Below are positions 25,356-33,809 of a stretch of 64,000 nt of DNA, one piece after another. Origin of the DNA: Anaerolineae bacterium (GTDB taxonomy: Bacteria; Chloroflexota; Anaerolineae; 4572-78; J111); assembly GCA_022071955.1 (NCBI GenBank), contig JAJVIM010000020.1:248001-312000 (forward strand), given 5' to 3'. The notes beneath the pieces were generated by a model, which worked only from the letters and a program-made list of their open reading frames with translations, had not been told where the DNA came from and searched no databases. The position numbers and the translations under genes are program-made. Positions within the stretch are counted from its first letter, which is position 1. Each line of letters opens with the position of its first letter.

Positions 25356-25949
25356 ATGAAAAAATTCCTGAGTCCCAAAATTATTATTCCTGTTGTGGTA
25401 TTTTTGCTGCTGGTTAGCGCCGTGGGCTACATTTTACTGGCCCCATCAACCTGGTGGAAACCGTTTTATGTAAAAATGGAATTAGACGGCGCTTCGGCTG
25501 TGCCCGAGGCGCAGGCAGCCACCATGCCGCAAAGCCCGGTGCCGGCCCAACCAGCGGCGGGTTCGCTGCCCGGATCAGGCATCCAGCAGCAGCCCGGCAT
25601 TATGTATGAACTGGATAACAAAGTTGTCAACCTGGCCGAACCGGGCGGGCTGCGTTATTTGCAGGCAGCCATTGTGCTGGAATTGGTGCCGGTTGACCCC
25701 ATGTATTACTCGCTGCAACCCGGCGAAGAGCGCGACAAAATTGAAGAGGATTTTATCGGCCAGATTGATGCCCGCCGGCCGATTATCGACGACATTATTA
25801 CCACCAAATTATCCAGCAGATCGTTTAACGAAGTAGCGACCGTTGAAGGCAAGCAGGCGCTCAAAGACGAATTGATGACCGCCATTAACGATGCTTTGGG
25901 ATATCAGAGCGTTACCAACGTTTACTTTACCAATTTTGTAGTCCAATAA
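25356..25949 (+). CDS. fliL: Flagellar basal body-associated protein FliL
   Basis: 197 residues from the ATG at 25356 with GGAAAGGA in front. One membrane helix (IIIPVVVFLLLVSAVGYILL) is followed by a Pro/Ala-rich linker and a conserved domain with YLQAAIVLEL, RPIIDDIITTKLSSRS and VTNVYFTNFVVQ. FliL surrounds or supports the stator. The linker makes this protein somewhat longer than the roughly 150-residue usual size. Confidence 0.94.
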   Translation: MKKFLSPKIIIPVVVFLLLVSAVGYILLAPSTWWKPFYVKMELDGASAVPEAQAATMPQSPVPAQPAAGSLPGSGIQQQPGIMYELDNKVVNLAEPGGLRYLQAAIVLELVPVDPMYYSLQPGEERDKIEEDFIGQIDARRPIIDDIITTKLSSRSFNEVATVEGKQALKDELMTAINDALGYQSVTNVYFTNFVVQ

Positions 25950-25958
25950 AAGCCGGTT

Positions 25959-26948
25959 ATGGAAAAAGAGAAAACTCTTTCCCAAAAAGAGATCGATGCC
26001 CTCTTATCAATATTGCCCTCTGGCGACGACCCCATGCCCCACATTGGCGGCGGTGGCAGCAACCGTTACATTGGCTCGGTGCGCACCTACGATTTCCGCT
26101 CGCCGGACAAGTTCTCCAAAGAGCAGATTCGCACCCTGCAAATGATCCACGAAAACTTTGCCCGGCGCGTTGGGTCGGCGCTGGCGGCCTATTTGCGGGC
26201 CACGGTGCAGTTGGCCTGCGTGCATATTGAACAGGGCAGTTTTGCCGATTTTCTGCAAAACATCCCGGTCTCATCGCTGGCGGCGGTACTCAAAGCCGAC
26301 CCGCTGCCCGGCCGGATTCTGCTCACGCTCGATGCCGCCACCACCACCATTGCCATCGACCGGCTGCTGGGCGGTTTTGGCGCGCCGCTGGATGAGCACG
26401 CCGTCACCGATATTGAGCAATCACTGATCAGAAGCGTGATCAAATATTTTGCCAACGGCCTGCAGGAAGCCTGGCACAACGTGGTGGCGCTCGATGTTAC
26501 CCTGGAAGAAATCACCCTCAACCCCGAATTTGTGCAGGTGGCGCTACCGTCTGATGCCGCCATCTTTTTGGGGTTTGAGATAAAAATACGTGATAACAAT
26601 GGCATGATGAGCATTTGTATTCCCTACTCGGTGCTCAAGCCGATTGTTTCAGAACTTAGCCCCCACGCCTGGGTGGCTGGTGAAACCAGTGAGTCAACCA
26701 AAGACCGGCAGGGACTGGTTGACCATTTGCGGCAAACGCGGGTTGGGTTATCGGTGCTGCTGGGTGAAGCCACCGTCAATTTTGAAGAACTCCTGAATTT
26801 GCAAAACGGTGATGTGCTGGTGCTGAATACGCTGGTAAACCGTCCCATTCCGGTTTTGGTCGGCGATAAAAAGCGATATTTGGGCCAGCCCGGATTGTCC
26901 GGTAGCCACATGGCCGTGCAAATTACCAATGTATTGGAGGAAATTTAA
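25959..26948 (+). CDS. fliM: Flagellar motor switch protein FliM
   Basis: 329 residues. LSQKEIDALL at the N-terminus is the CheY-P binding peptide, so the motor should respond to a CheY even though no che gene lies in the window. TYDFRSPDKFSKEQIRTLQM starts the middle domain, and the C-terminal SpoA-like domain has VLLGEATVNFEELLNLQNGD. It forms the C-ring with FliG and FliN. FliN starts 3 bases after its stop. Confidence 0.96.
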   Translation: MEKEKTLSQKEIDALLSILPSGDDPMPHIGGGGSNRYIGSVRTYDFRSPDKFSKEQIRTLQMIHENFARRVGSALAAYLRATVQLACVHIEQGSFADFLQNIPVSSLAAVLKADPLPGRILLTLDAATTTIAIDRLLGGFGAPLDEHAVTDIEQSLIRSVIKYFANGLQEAWHNVVALDVTLEEITLNPEFVQVALPSDAAIFLGFEIKIRDNNGMMSICIPYSVLKPIVSELSPHAWVAGETSESTKDRQGLVDHLRQTRVGLSVLLGEATVNFEELLNLQNGDVLVLNTLVNRPIPVLVGDKKRYLGQPGLSGSHMAVQITNVLEEI

Positions 26949-26951
26949 CTC

Positions 26952-27485
26952 ATGGACGATCTTGCAATTAGCCCCGAAGAACTGGCGCAAGTGACCGGCG
27001 CTTCAAGCGCCGACGTATTTACCTCACCCTCAAAACCGGCCATCGGCCTGGGCGATTTGCCGGGGTTGGGCGTTATGGCCGATGCCGATTTTCCGGTTCC
27101 ACCGTTGGCCGACACCCCCCGCAAGTCGTCGGCTACCGTGTCGCCACCCGCCGGCCATCGCAGCGATATTACCGCCAACCCGGTTCAATTTGCTCCGCTG
27201 GATAAAGCCGGCAATGGCGCTGGCGGCACCAACCTGGATTTGCTGCTGGGGGTAACGCTGCAAGTTACCGTTGAGTTGGGGCGCACCAAAATGAACATCG
27301 AAGAGATTCTGCACCTGGGGCCGGGTTCGGTGGTGGAACTGGACAAACTGGCCGGTGAGCCGGTCGATGTGCTGGTGAACGATAAAATGATCGCCCGCGG
27401 CGAGGTGGTGGTGCTCGATGACCGCTTTGGGGTGCGTATCACCGATGTATTGCCGCCGGTGCAGCGGATCAACTCGCTCAGGTAG
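26952..27485 (+). CDS. fliN: Flagellar motor switch protein FliN
   Basis: 177 residues. The C-terminal 85 residues are a SpoA domain (VTLQVTVELGRTKMNIEEIL, VLDDRFGVRITDVLPPVQRI). The N-terminal 90 residues are a Pro/Ala/Asp-rich region with no CheC phosphatase domain, so it is FliN and not FliY. It forms the base of the C-ring and docks FliH. Confidence 0.95.
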   Translation: MDDLAISPEELAQVTGASSADVFTSPSKPAIGLGDLPGLGVMADADFPVPPLADTPRKSSATVSPPAGHRSDITANPVQFAPLDKAGNGAGGTNLDLLLGVTLQVTVELGRTKMNIEEILHLGPGSVVELDKLAGEPVDVLVNDKMIARGEVVVLDDRFGVRITDVLPPVQRINSLR

Positions 27486-27495
27486 GCGCTTACGT

Positions 27496-28179
27496 ATGTT
27501 CAATGCCAGCTTGTTGAAAAAGAAAAACCTCAATTCTACCGGGTGGATGGTGATTGCCGTAGCCGGCGCGCTGGCGGTGCTGCTCATCAAACAATTATCG
27601 CCGGCAGTTACGCCGCCGCAACCCGCCCCCGCCGCAACCGAAACTGCTCCCGCCGCAACCGCCTATCTGGCTGAATACGACACCGCCGAAACGCCTTTGG
27701 CGGGCGCGGACCAGCCCGCGGATGATCGCTCTGGCTGGGAGATGAGCCTGGATGTGGTGTTGAAACTGGTGGTTGTGCTGGGGCTGGTTTACCTGGCGAT
27801 GCACGGGCTGCGCTGGCTGCAGCGCCACAAAGTTAATGGCGCGCCGGGTGGAACAACCATCAACGTGCTGGAAACAACCGGCCTCGCGCCGGGGCGGTCG
27901 CTGCATTTGGTGGTGGTTGGTGAAAAAACACTGCTGTTGGGCGCTACGGACCACCAAATTTCGGTGCTGGCCGAACTGGCTGACGCCACCATTCCGGTTT
28001 TGGAAGAAGAGACCAGCTTTGAGCAAACCCTCTCGCAGCAGGCTGGGCCGGCCGAGACACCGCTCGCGCCGCCGCTGCCCATTGACGATGACGCCGCCGA
28101 ATACACCCCCGATTGGCAATCTACCCTCAACCATCTGCGTTCCGGCATCCGGCAAATTCGGCAGGTTGTAGGAGACTGA
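27496..28179 (+). CDS. fliO: Flagellar biosynthesis protein FliO
   Basis: 227 residues from the ATG at 27496, 10 bases after the fliN stop. Two hydrophobic stretches are seen: WMVIAVAGALAVLLI near the start and VVLKLVVVLGLVYLAMHGLR around residue 95. The cytoplasmic domain has VLETTGLAPGRSLHLVVVG and LLGATDHQI, the FliO/FliZ core. FliO assists assembly of the FliP ring. The stop is followed by fliP after one base. Confidence 0.9.
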   Translation: MFNASLLKKKNLNSTGWMVIAVAGALAVLLIKQLSPAVTPPQPAPAATETAPAATAYLAEYDTAETPLAGADQPADDRSGWEMSLDVVLKLVVVLGLVYLAMHGLRWLQRHKVNGAPGGTTINVLETTGLAPGRSLHLVVVGEKTLLLGATDHQISVLAELADATIPVLEEETSFEQTLSQQAGPAETPLAPPLPIDDDAAEYTPDWQSTLNHLRSGIRQIRQVVGD

Positions 28180-28180
28180 A

Positions 28181-28951
28181 ATGAACAGAAACTTGCGCTT
28201 GCCCGGCGTAATTCTGCTGTTGGGCCTGGGGCTGCTGCTATCGGGCTGCGCCGGGCAGGTAACCAGCAATCCCAACTCGATGCAGTTGGGCGTTGAGTTT
28301 GGCCAGGGCGGCGAGCCGCAGGTAGTGAGCAGCAGCCTGCAAATTATGCTGCTGGTCACGGCCCTCAGTCTGGCCCCGGCCATTTTAACAATGATCACGG
28401 CCTTTACCCGGATTGTGATTGTGCTCTCTTTTGTGCGGACGGCGCTGGCCACGCCGCAGCTTCCACCCAATCAGGTGCTGATTGGCCTCTCGCTGTTTTT
28501 GACGATTTTTGTGATGGCTCCCACCTGGACCAAAATTAATCAGGAAGCGCTCCAACCTTATCTGGCAGAAGAAATCACCCAGCAGGAAGCTCTGGATACC
28601 AGCCTGGGTTACGTGCGCCAATTTCTGTTTAAACAAACCCGCGAGCGCGATATTGCCCTGTTTGTGCATCTGGCCGATCTGCCCCGTCCCCAATCGCCGG
28701 ACGATGTGCCGACCTATGTACTGATTCCGGCCTTCACCATCAGCGAGCTAAAAACCGCGTTCCAGATGGGGTTGATTATTTTTGTGCCGTTTCTGGTGAT
28801 TGACATGGTGGTTTCCAGCGCGCTTATGTCGATGGGGATGATGATGCTGCCGCCTTCGTTGATTTCACTGCCGTTCAAGCTGCTGCTGTTTGTAATGGTT
28901 GATGGCTGGCACTTGATTGTGCGCTCGCTGATTACCAGTTTTGGCAGCTAA
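28181..28951 (+). CDS. fliP: Flagellar export gate protein FliP
   Basis: 256 residues. The core is highly conserved: ITAFTRIVIVLSFVRTALAT, QLPPNQVLIGLSLFLTIFVM and MGMMMLPPSLISLPFKLLLF. The N-terminal signal sequence is present as in other FliP proteins, but here it ends in a perfect lipobox, LLLSGC (Cys23), which is unusual for FliP. FliP with FliQ and FliR forms the export pore. It is followed by fliQ after 14 bases. Confidence 0.96.
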   Translation: MNRNLRLPGVILLLGLGLLLSGCAGQVTSNPNSMQLGVEFGQGGEPQVVSSSLQIMLLVTALSLAPAILTMITAFTRIVIVLSFVRTALATPQLPPNQVLIGLSLFLTIFVMAPTWTKINQEALQPYLAEEITQQEALDTSLGYVRQFLFKQTRERDIALFVHLADLPRPQSPDDVPTYVLIPAFTISELKTAFQMGLIIFVPFLVIDMVVSSALMSMGMMMLPPSLISLPFKLLLFVMVDGWHLIVRSLITSFGS

Positions 28952-28965
28952 CAGGAGATAGAGCA

Positions 28966-29235
28966 ATGACCGAAGCTTTTGTGATGACTCTGGCCAAAGA
29001 CGCCATGATGGTGGCTTTATTGATTGCCCTGCCCATGTTGGGCGTGAGTTTGGTGGTGGGGTTGGCCATTGCCCTGTTTCAGGCCATGACCCAGGTTAAC
29101 GAAATGACGCTCACCTTTGTGCCCAAATTTATTGCTTTTGGTTTGGTGTTGATGTTTTTTGGCCCGTGGATGTTGCAGGAGATTGTTCGGTTTACGGTGC
29201 AGTTGTTTGAGATGCTGCCCTATATGGTGCAGTAG
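28966..29235 (+). CDS. fliQ: Flagellar export gate protein FliQ
   Basis: 89 residues with two membrane hairpin helices. AKDAMMVALLIALPMLGVSL and ALFQAMTQVNEMTLTFVPKF are family signatures. It belongs to the FliPQR pore. Normally fliR follows; here a convergent cyclase gene ends 26 bases later and fliR lies 3.8 kb downstream behind its own promoter. It is thus the last gene of the flbD-motAB operon. Confidence 0.96.
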   Translation: MTEAFVMTLAKDAMMVALLIALPMLGVSLVVGLAIALFQAMTQVNEMTLTFVPKFIAFGLVLMFFGPWMLQEIVRFTVQLFEMLPYMVQ

Positions 29236-29260
29236 CTGGCCGGAACGGGGCGGGCGTCGC

Positions 29261-31657
29261 CTAATCCAGATCGTACATCAGCCGGATTTCAGCCTGAATT
29301 TGGGCTGCCAGCGCCGGGTTATCGCCGGCAATATTTTGCGCGTACTGGTAGCTGGTGCTGGCCGCATCGAGATTGCCCTGATAAAAATTGAGCCGGCCGG
29401 TGCGGTAGTACAGTTCGGCCAGTTGTTCCGGGTTGTTTTTGGCAATTTCCCACACCATTTTGTAACAGGCCGCAGCCTGGCCAAAATCGCCGGCAAAGGT
29501 GTTGGCGTCACCCAGCGCGTTGACCACCTGCAAAATAGTGGTGGTGTCCGGGGTGGGCACCGTTTTTAGCGCACTCAGCGCAATCCCCAAATGATGGACC
29601 GCGTCGGTAAACTCAAAGTTTTCCAGAGCACGCTGGCCAACCATCCAGTTGTAAATAACCACTTTTTCTTCCTGCCCGCCGGCCATGTAGTGGCGCGCCA
29701 GCGACTCGATGCTTTCGGTGTCAATATTGGTGCTGGGCCGGGCTTTTTCGGTAAGTGACACAATCTTCTCGTGGAGTTCGCGGCGGCTTTTGCGCAGCAT
29801 GCTTTTGTAAGCCACCTCTCGCACCACCATCTGCGAAAAAGCCAGCATTCTGTCGGAATCACTGGCCTCGGCCGGTTCGATAATCAGGCCGCGTTGAATT
29901 AGATTTTCAAGGGCGCGGTCAAATTCTTTTAGCGGGGTGATGGCCTGCAACAGTTCGTAGCTAAAGCTGGTGCCAATAACAGAGGCGTGTTGCAGCACCA
30001 TCCGGCTGGCGTCATCGAGCATATCCAGATGGGCCATCACCTGCCCTTCAATGCTATGCGGAATGTAAATTTCTTCAATGGAGCGGGTTAGCCGCCATTT
30101 GCCATCCTGCCGGATCAGTTGCTCAGATTGCACCAGGCCGCGGGCTGCTTCTTCCAGATAGAACGGGTTGCCGCCGGACTCGTTGATGAGCCGGTCAACC
30201 AGCACAACGGGCAGTTCGCCGCCGGGGAGCAGGCTGTTGATAAGATCGCGCCGGGCGTGGACACTGAGCGGCGCAAGTTTAACAATGGCGTTGGGTTGAA
30301 ACAGCTCCAATGGAATTTCCAGATGCGGCCGGGTAGCCGCTAAAACAAACAGCTCTTGCGCGTTTTGGTTGTGCGCCGGGATTGATTTGACAGCGCCCAA
30401 TAATTTGAGCCACTCCAGCGAGTTGGCATCGGCCCACTGCAAATTGTCAACAAGGATTACCAGCGGCCGGCGCGTGGCCTGCTTTAAAAACAGGCTCACC
30501 GCCAGGCTAATGGCCGATTTGCGAACCTGATCCAGTGTTTGTTCAATGCCGGCCAGCCGTTCGTCCTCTTGATACCAGCCCAAAAAATAACCCATCAGCG
30601 GCACAAAATCGCGTTCTGAAAACCCCAATATCTGGGCCCGGTCTTCTATTTTGCGGTGCTGCATCAGCCGGGTATCATCGGCTTTTATGTCAAACAGTTG
30701 CAGCAGCAGGTCTTTGAGCGGCGAGTAATCGTTGCCGGAACTGGCCACGCCGTAAACCTGCAAAACCATTGGGGTTTTGTTGAAATTGTAATTTTCAACG
30801 TCGCGGATAAAATCGGCCAGCAACCGGCTTTTGCCCATACCGGCCTCGCCGGTGAGCAGCAGAAACTGGCTTTTACCGGCCATCGCCAGCGACAGGTGGG
30901 CGTGCAGAGTTTGCAACTCCATATCACGTTCAATCAGCGGCGATCTGTGGTCGAGCCGCTGTTTTTTGTGGTTAAAACCCTGGCGCACGCGCAAAGGCTG
31001 GTAAATGGGCACGGCATTCTTTTTGCCCTTTACCTTGATGGGGTCCAGCACCTTGTATTCAAAATAGCGGCGGGTGAGGGCGTACACCGGATCAGACACC
31101 AGAATCTGGCCGTTGGAGGCGTGGCTTTCCAGCCGGCTGGCCAGGTTTACATCATCGCCGATAACGGTGGCGGCCATGCGCCCCGCCGGCCCCATTTTTC
31201 CCCACACCACAATGCCGGTGTTAATGCCAATATTCAATTTAAAGGCGTGGCCCACTTTTTCTTTCATCAGCGGGGCCAGCTCTTCCATTGCCTGTTGCAT
31301 GCCCAGCGCCGCCCGCACGGCCCGCACCGGGTCGTCTTCGTGGGCGCGGGGCGCGCCAAACAGCACCATCAACTGATCGCCCACGGTTTTGTCCAGATAA
31401 CCGCCTTCGCGATCGTATTCTACCGCCAGCCGGGTAAAAACCTGGTTGAGCATATCGATCACGTCTTCGGGGTCGGCATTTTCACTGGTAGCCGTAAACG
31501 AAGCCAGGTCGGCAAATAAAATGGTTACCAGCCGCCGGTCGCCCATCCACAGTGAGCCGGTGGCCGAGGTTTGTGGCTGGCCGCAGTGGGGGCAGTAGGT
31601 TACCGCAAAAGGCAACGGTTGGACGCAATGGCTGCAAGTAAACGGAACGGCGCTCAT
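29261..31657 (-). CDS. Class III nucleotide cyclase with AAA ATPase and TPR region
   Basis: 798 residues. The N-terminus is a double CxxC zinc ribbon (CSHC and CPHC, residues about 9-26). A class III cyclase domain follows (about 38-215), with the metal site segment LFADLASFTAT and VGDQLMVLFGAPRAHEDD. Then comes an AAA/NACHT-like ATPase (Walker A GEAGMGKSRLL near 275) and a helical TPR-like C-terminus. This build is common in Chloroflexota and Actinomycetota; product (cAMP or cGMP) is not certain. The ATG overlaps the HD-GYP stop by 4 bases, so the two form one operon. It is inserted against the fliQ-fliR direction. Confidence 0.9.
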   Translation of the reverse strand: MSAVPFTCSHCVQPLPFAVTYCPHCGQPQTSATGSLWMGDRRLVTILFADLASFTATSENADPEDVIDMLNQVFTRLAVEYDREGGYLDKTVGDQLMVLFGAPRAHEDDPVRAVRAALGMQQAMEELAPLMKEKVGHAFKLNIGINTGIVVWGKMGPAGRMAATVIGDDVNLASRLESHASNGQILVSDPVYALTRRYFEYKVLDPIKVKGKKNAVPIYQPLRVRQGFNHKKQRLDHRSPLIERDMELQTLHAHLSLAMAGKSQFLLLTGEAGMGKSRLLADFIRDVENYNFNKTPMVLQVYGVASSGNDYSPLKDLLLQLFDIKADDTRLMQHRKIEDRAQILGFSERDFVPLMGYFLGWYQEDERLAGIEQTLDQVRKSAISLAVSLFLKQATRRPLVILVDNLQWADANSLEWLKLLGAVKSIPAHNQNAQELFVLAATRPHLEIPLELFQPNAIVKLAPLSVHARRDLINSLLPGGELPVVLVDRLINESGGNPFYLEEAARGLVQSEQLIRQDGKWRLTRSIEEIYIPHSIEGQVMAHLDMLDDASRMVLQHASVIGTSFSYELLQAITPLKEFDRALENLIQRGLIIEPAEASDSDRMLAFSQMVVREVAYKSMLRKSRRELHEKIVSLTEKARPSTNIDTESIESLARHYMAGGQEEKVVIYNWMVGQRALENFEFTDAVHHLGIALSALKTVPTPDTTTILQVVNALGDANTFAGDFGQAAACYKMVWEIAKNNPEQLAELYYRTGRLNFYQGNLDAASTSYQYAQNIAGDNPALAAQIQAEIRLMYDLD

Positions 31658-32808
31658 AATGTCGCCTCAATCAGCATATCCTGTTTGACAGCCAGGTTCA
31701 GGTCGATGGGGCTGATCCGCCCGCCATTGGGGTTAAACAGCAGCCGGACAACCGGCCGGTCGGGCTGTTTGCCTGTTTCAAGAACCACCCCTTTGTAATT
31801 GGCAAACCGGCCGGTTCGCAACACCACGTTCAGACCAACCGGAAAGACTGGCAACATCGACAGAAAAATATCAACAACTTCCCGATTTAAAAATGTGCCG
31901 GCCAGTTGGCGCATAGTGTTTGCCACCTGCATGGGGGCCAGCGGCGGGTGATGAGCCGTGCCATTGCTCAAAATGTCAAACACATCGGCCACGCCGGCAA
32001 TTTCGGCGATCAGCAGAATGTTGTCGCGGCCAAAGCGGGTGCGTTCCAGCCCGTTGGTGCCGCGCAAGCCGCGGGGATAGCCCTGTCCGTCCTGCCGTTC
32101 GTGGTGTTCCAGGGCCACGTGATTGATCATCACGTTATCCGGATTGCGCTGGCGCAGCAGTTCGTAGCCCAGGCGGGGATGCTCGCGCAACTTGAGCCGG
32201 TTGGGCATGTGGCCGTTCAATTTAAACAGATGGGGGTCAAAAAACACCTTGCCGATGTCGTGGAGCATGCAGCCGGTGCCCAGCCGTACCAGGTCGTCCA
32301 GCGCCAGGTGCAAATTAATGCCGATGAGCATGGCGGCCACCGCTACATTTACCGCGTGGCTAAATTGGGTGTGACTCTGGTTTCTGATCTGGCTGAGGCC
32401 GGCCAGAGTTTTCTTTTCAAACAGCTCGGGCAGCAGCGAGGCCGCGGTTTGCTCCAGTTGGACAAAATCCGGGCTGGATTGCACAGCCTGGGCCAGTTCG
32501 GCCTCGGCGGCGGCTTCTGCCGGCGGCTCATCGATGGTTGCCAGCAATTGCCGGACAAACTCAAATACCCGCCCGACGGTTTGCTGGGCTTGCTGCCGGG
32601 CGTCGTCGGGGATGGCTGAGTCGATGTGAATGGCGTCGGCATCTTCAACCGTTACAAAAACCAGCGACAGACCTCGCTGCTTGAGAACGGCGATATACTC
32701 GTCGGTTAGCGCCACCCCCTGTCTCAGCAAGGTGCGTCCCTTGTCGTCGGTAATGGGTTTGGCCAAAACCATGCCGGGCTGCACGATGTCGGTGGGTAGT
32801 TTCAGCAT
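31654..32808 (-). CDS. HD-GYP domain protein, probable c-di-GMP phosphodiesterase
   Basis: 384 residues from the ATG at 32808. A longer start at 32865 would lie inside the sigma-28 promoter and is rejected. N-terminal about 60 residues contain LAKPITDDKGRTLLRQG, often seen before HD-GYP domains. The HD-GYP core shows LHDIGKVFFDP, HMPNRLKLREHP and HHERQDGQGYP. It should hydrolyse cyclic di-GMP, the usual signal for stopping motility. The sigma-28 promoter at 32866-32892 ties it to late flagellar expression. Confidence 0.93.
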   Translation of the reverse strand: MLKLPTDIVQPGMVLAKPITDDKGRTLLRQGVALTDEYIAVLKQRGLSLVFVTVEDADAIHIDSAIPDDARQQAQQTVGRVFEFVRQLLATIDEPPAEAAAEAELAQAVQSSPDFVQLEQTAASLLPELFEKKTLAGLSQIRNQSHTQFSHAVNVAVAAMLIGINLHLALDDLVRLGTGCMLHDIGKVFFDPHLFKLNGHMPNRLKLREHPRLGYELLRQRNPDNVMINHVALEHHERQDGQGYPRGLRGTNGLERTRFGRDNILLIAEIAGVADVFDILSNGTAHHPPLAPMQVANTMRQLAGTFLNREVVDIFLSMLPVFPVGLNVVLRTGRFANYKGVVLETGKQPDRPVVRLLFNPNGGRISPIDLNLAVKQDMLIEATL

Positions 32809-32865
32809 ACATATCCCAATGGAATAGAGTAGTAAAAAGTGTGACCAGTGGTGTGCTCTGTTCAA

Positions 32866-32892
32866 TTTTCGGCAGGTACAGGGCCGGCTTTA
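32866..32892 (-). promoter_or_regulatory. Sigma-28 promoter of the HD-GYP-cyclase operon
   Basis: Read on the minus strand, TAAAGCCG (32885-32892) and GCCGAAAA (32866-32873) are separated by exactly 11 bases, matching the FliA consensus TAAAGTTT-N11-GCCGATAA with few changes. Transcription would begin near 32858, about 50 bases before the HD-GYP ATG. It lies directly beside the first box of array promoter E, which serves the opposite strand. Confidence 0.8.
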
Positions 32893-32897
32893 GGCTC

Positions 32898-32963
32898 TTT
32901 ACGCTAATTTTATGAACCGTTGACACGAACTTTACAGACACAGTGGGTGCCATGTGATATAAA
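32898..32963 (+). promoter_or_regulatory. Array promoter E (fliR-flhB-flhA operon)
   Basis: Boxes TTTAC 32898, TTTAT 32909, TTGAC 32920 and TTTAC 32931 are 11 bp apart. The last adjoins the -35 hexamer CAGACA (32935-32940). After a 17-base spacer comes the extended -10 TG-A-TATAAA (hexamer 32958-32963). Start near 32970 leaves about 59 bases to the fliR ATG. Confidence 0.88.
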
Positions 32964-33028
32964 GAGACTGTGCTCTGTATTGGAAGAAAAGTGCGACCAG
33001 TGGCCGCTCGGTGAGCGGCAGAAACCAT

Positions 33029-33802
33029 ATGCCAACACCACTGCAATTCCTCAATTTATTCCTGATTTTTGTTCGGGTGCTAGCTGTCTTGATGACGGCG
33101 CCCCTTTTCAGTAATCGGGTGATCCCCACGCTGGTGAAAATCGGCTTTGCTGCGATTTTTTCATTGATTATGCTGCCGCTGCCGGTAACTGCCTCTGCCC
33201 AGCATCTGGCCGCCATTGCCAACAGCCTCACTATGTTTACGCTGGCGGTGGCCCAGGAAGTGCTGCTGGGGGTGCTAATGGGTTTTGTGGCCAACCTGGT
33301 TTTTATTGCCGTAGAAATTGCGGCCAGCATGATGGGGTTGCAGGCCGGTTTCAAGGCCGGTGAAATTTTTAACCCGTTCACCAACTCTTCTTCCTCGGCG
33401 CTGGACCAGTTTTATACGTTGGTGGCTATTGCCCTGTTTTTGGCCGTTAACGGCCATCACATGCTGATTACGGCAATGGTTCGCACCTTTGAGCTGACCC
33501 CGCCCGGCACCTTTGCCCTTGAACAGATTTCGCTGGACCGGCTACTGGCTATTTTTAACCAGTCGTTTGGCACAGGTGTGCTGCTGGCGCTGCCGGTCGT
33601 CGGCACGCTGCTGCTCACTGATGTGGGGCTGGGGTTGGTGGCCCGGGTGGTGCCGCAAATTCAGGTGTTTTTTGTGGGCCTGCCGCTCAAGGTTGGGCTG
33701 GGTTTTTTAACCCTGGCTCTGACTATGTCGATCACCCTGCCGGTGATCAGAGATTTATTCAGCAACATTTCTCGCAACATTCTTTGGATAAGCGTCCCGT
33801 AG
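33029..33802 (+). CDS. fliR: Flagellar export gate protein FliR
   Basis: 257 residues from the ATG at 33029; a GTG at 33011 would add 6 residues. Membrane segments run throughout. MGLQAGFKAGEIFNPFT and the surrounding region are FliR signatures, and the C-terminus LTLALTMSITLPVIRDLF is as expected. It completes the FliPQR pore. It stands first in a new operon with flhB and flhA, separated from fliPQ by the two minus-strand signalling genes. Confidence 0.94.
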   Translation: MPTPLQFLNLFLIFVRVLAVLMTAPLFSNRVIPTLVKIGFAAIFSLIMLPLPVTASAQHLAAIANSLTMFTLAVAQEVLLGVLMGFVANLVFIAVEIAASMMGLQAGFKAGEIFNPFTNSSSSALDQFYTLVAIALFLAVNGHHMLITAMVRTFELTPPGTFALEQISLDRLLAIFNQSFGTGVLLALPVVGTLLLTDVGLGLVARVVPQIQVFFVGLPLKVGLGFLTLALTMSITLPVIRDLFSNISRNILWISVP

Positions 33803-33809
33803 AGTAGCT

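Noticed and set aside
32809-32865. Longer start of the HD-GYP gene at 32865
   Set aside because: That start lies upstream of the expected transcript start of the sigma-28 promoter, and the extra 19 residues do not resemble the family.
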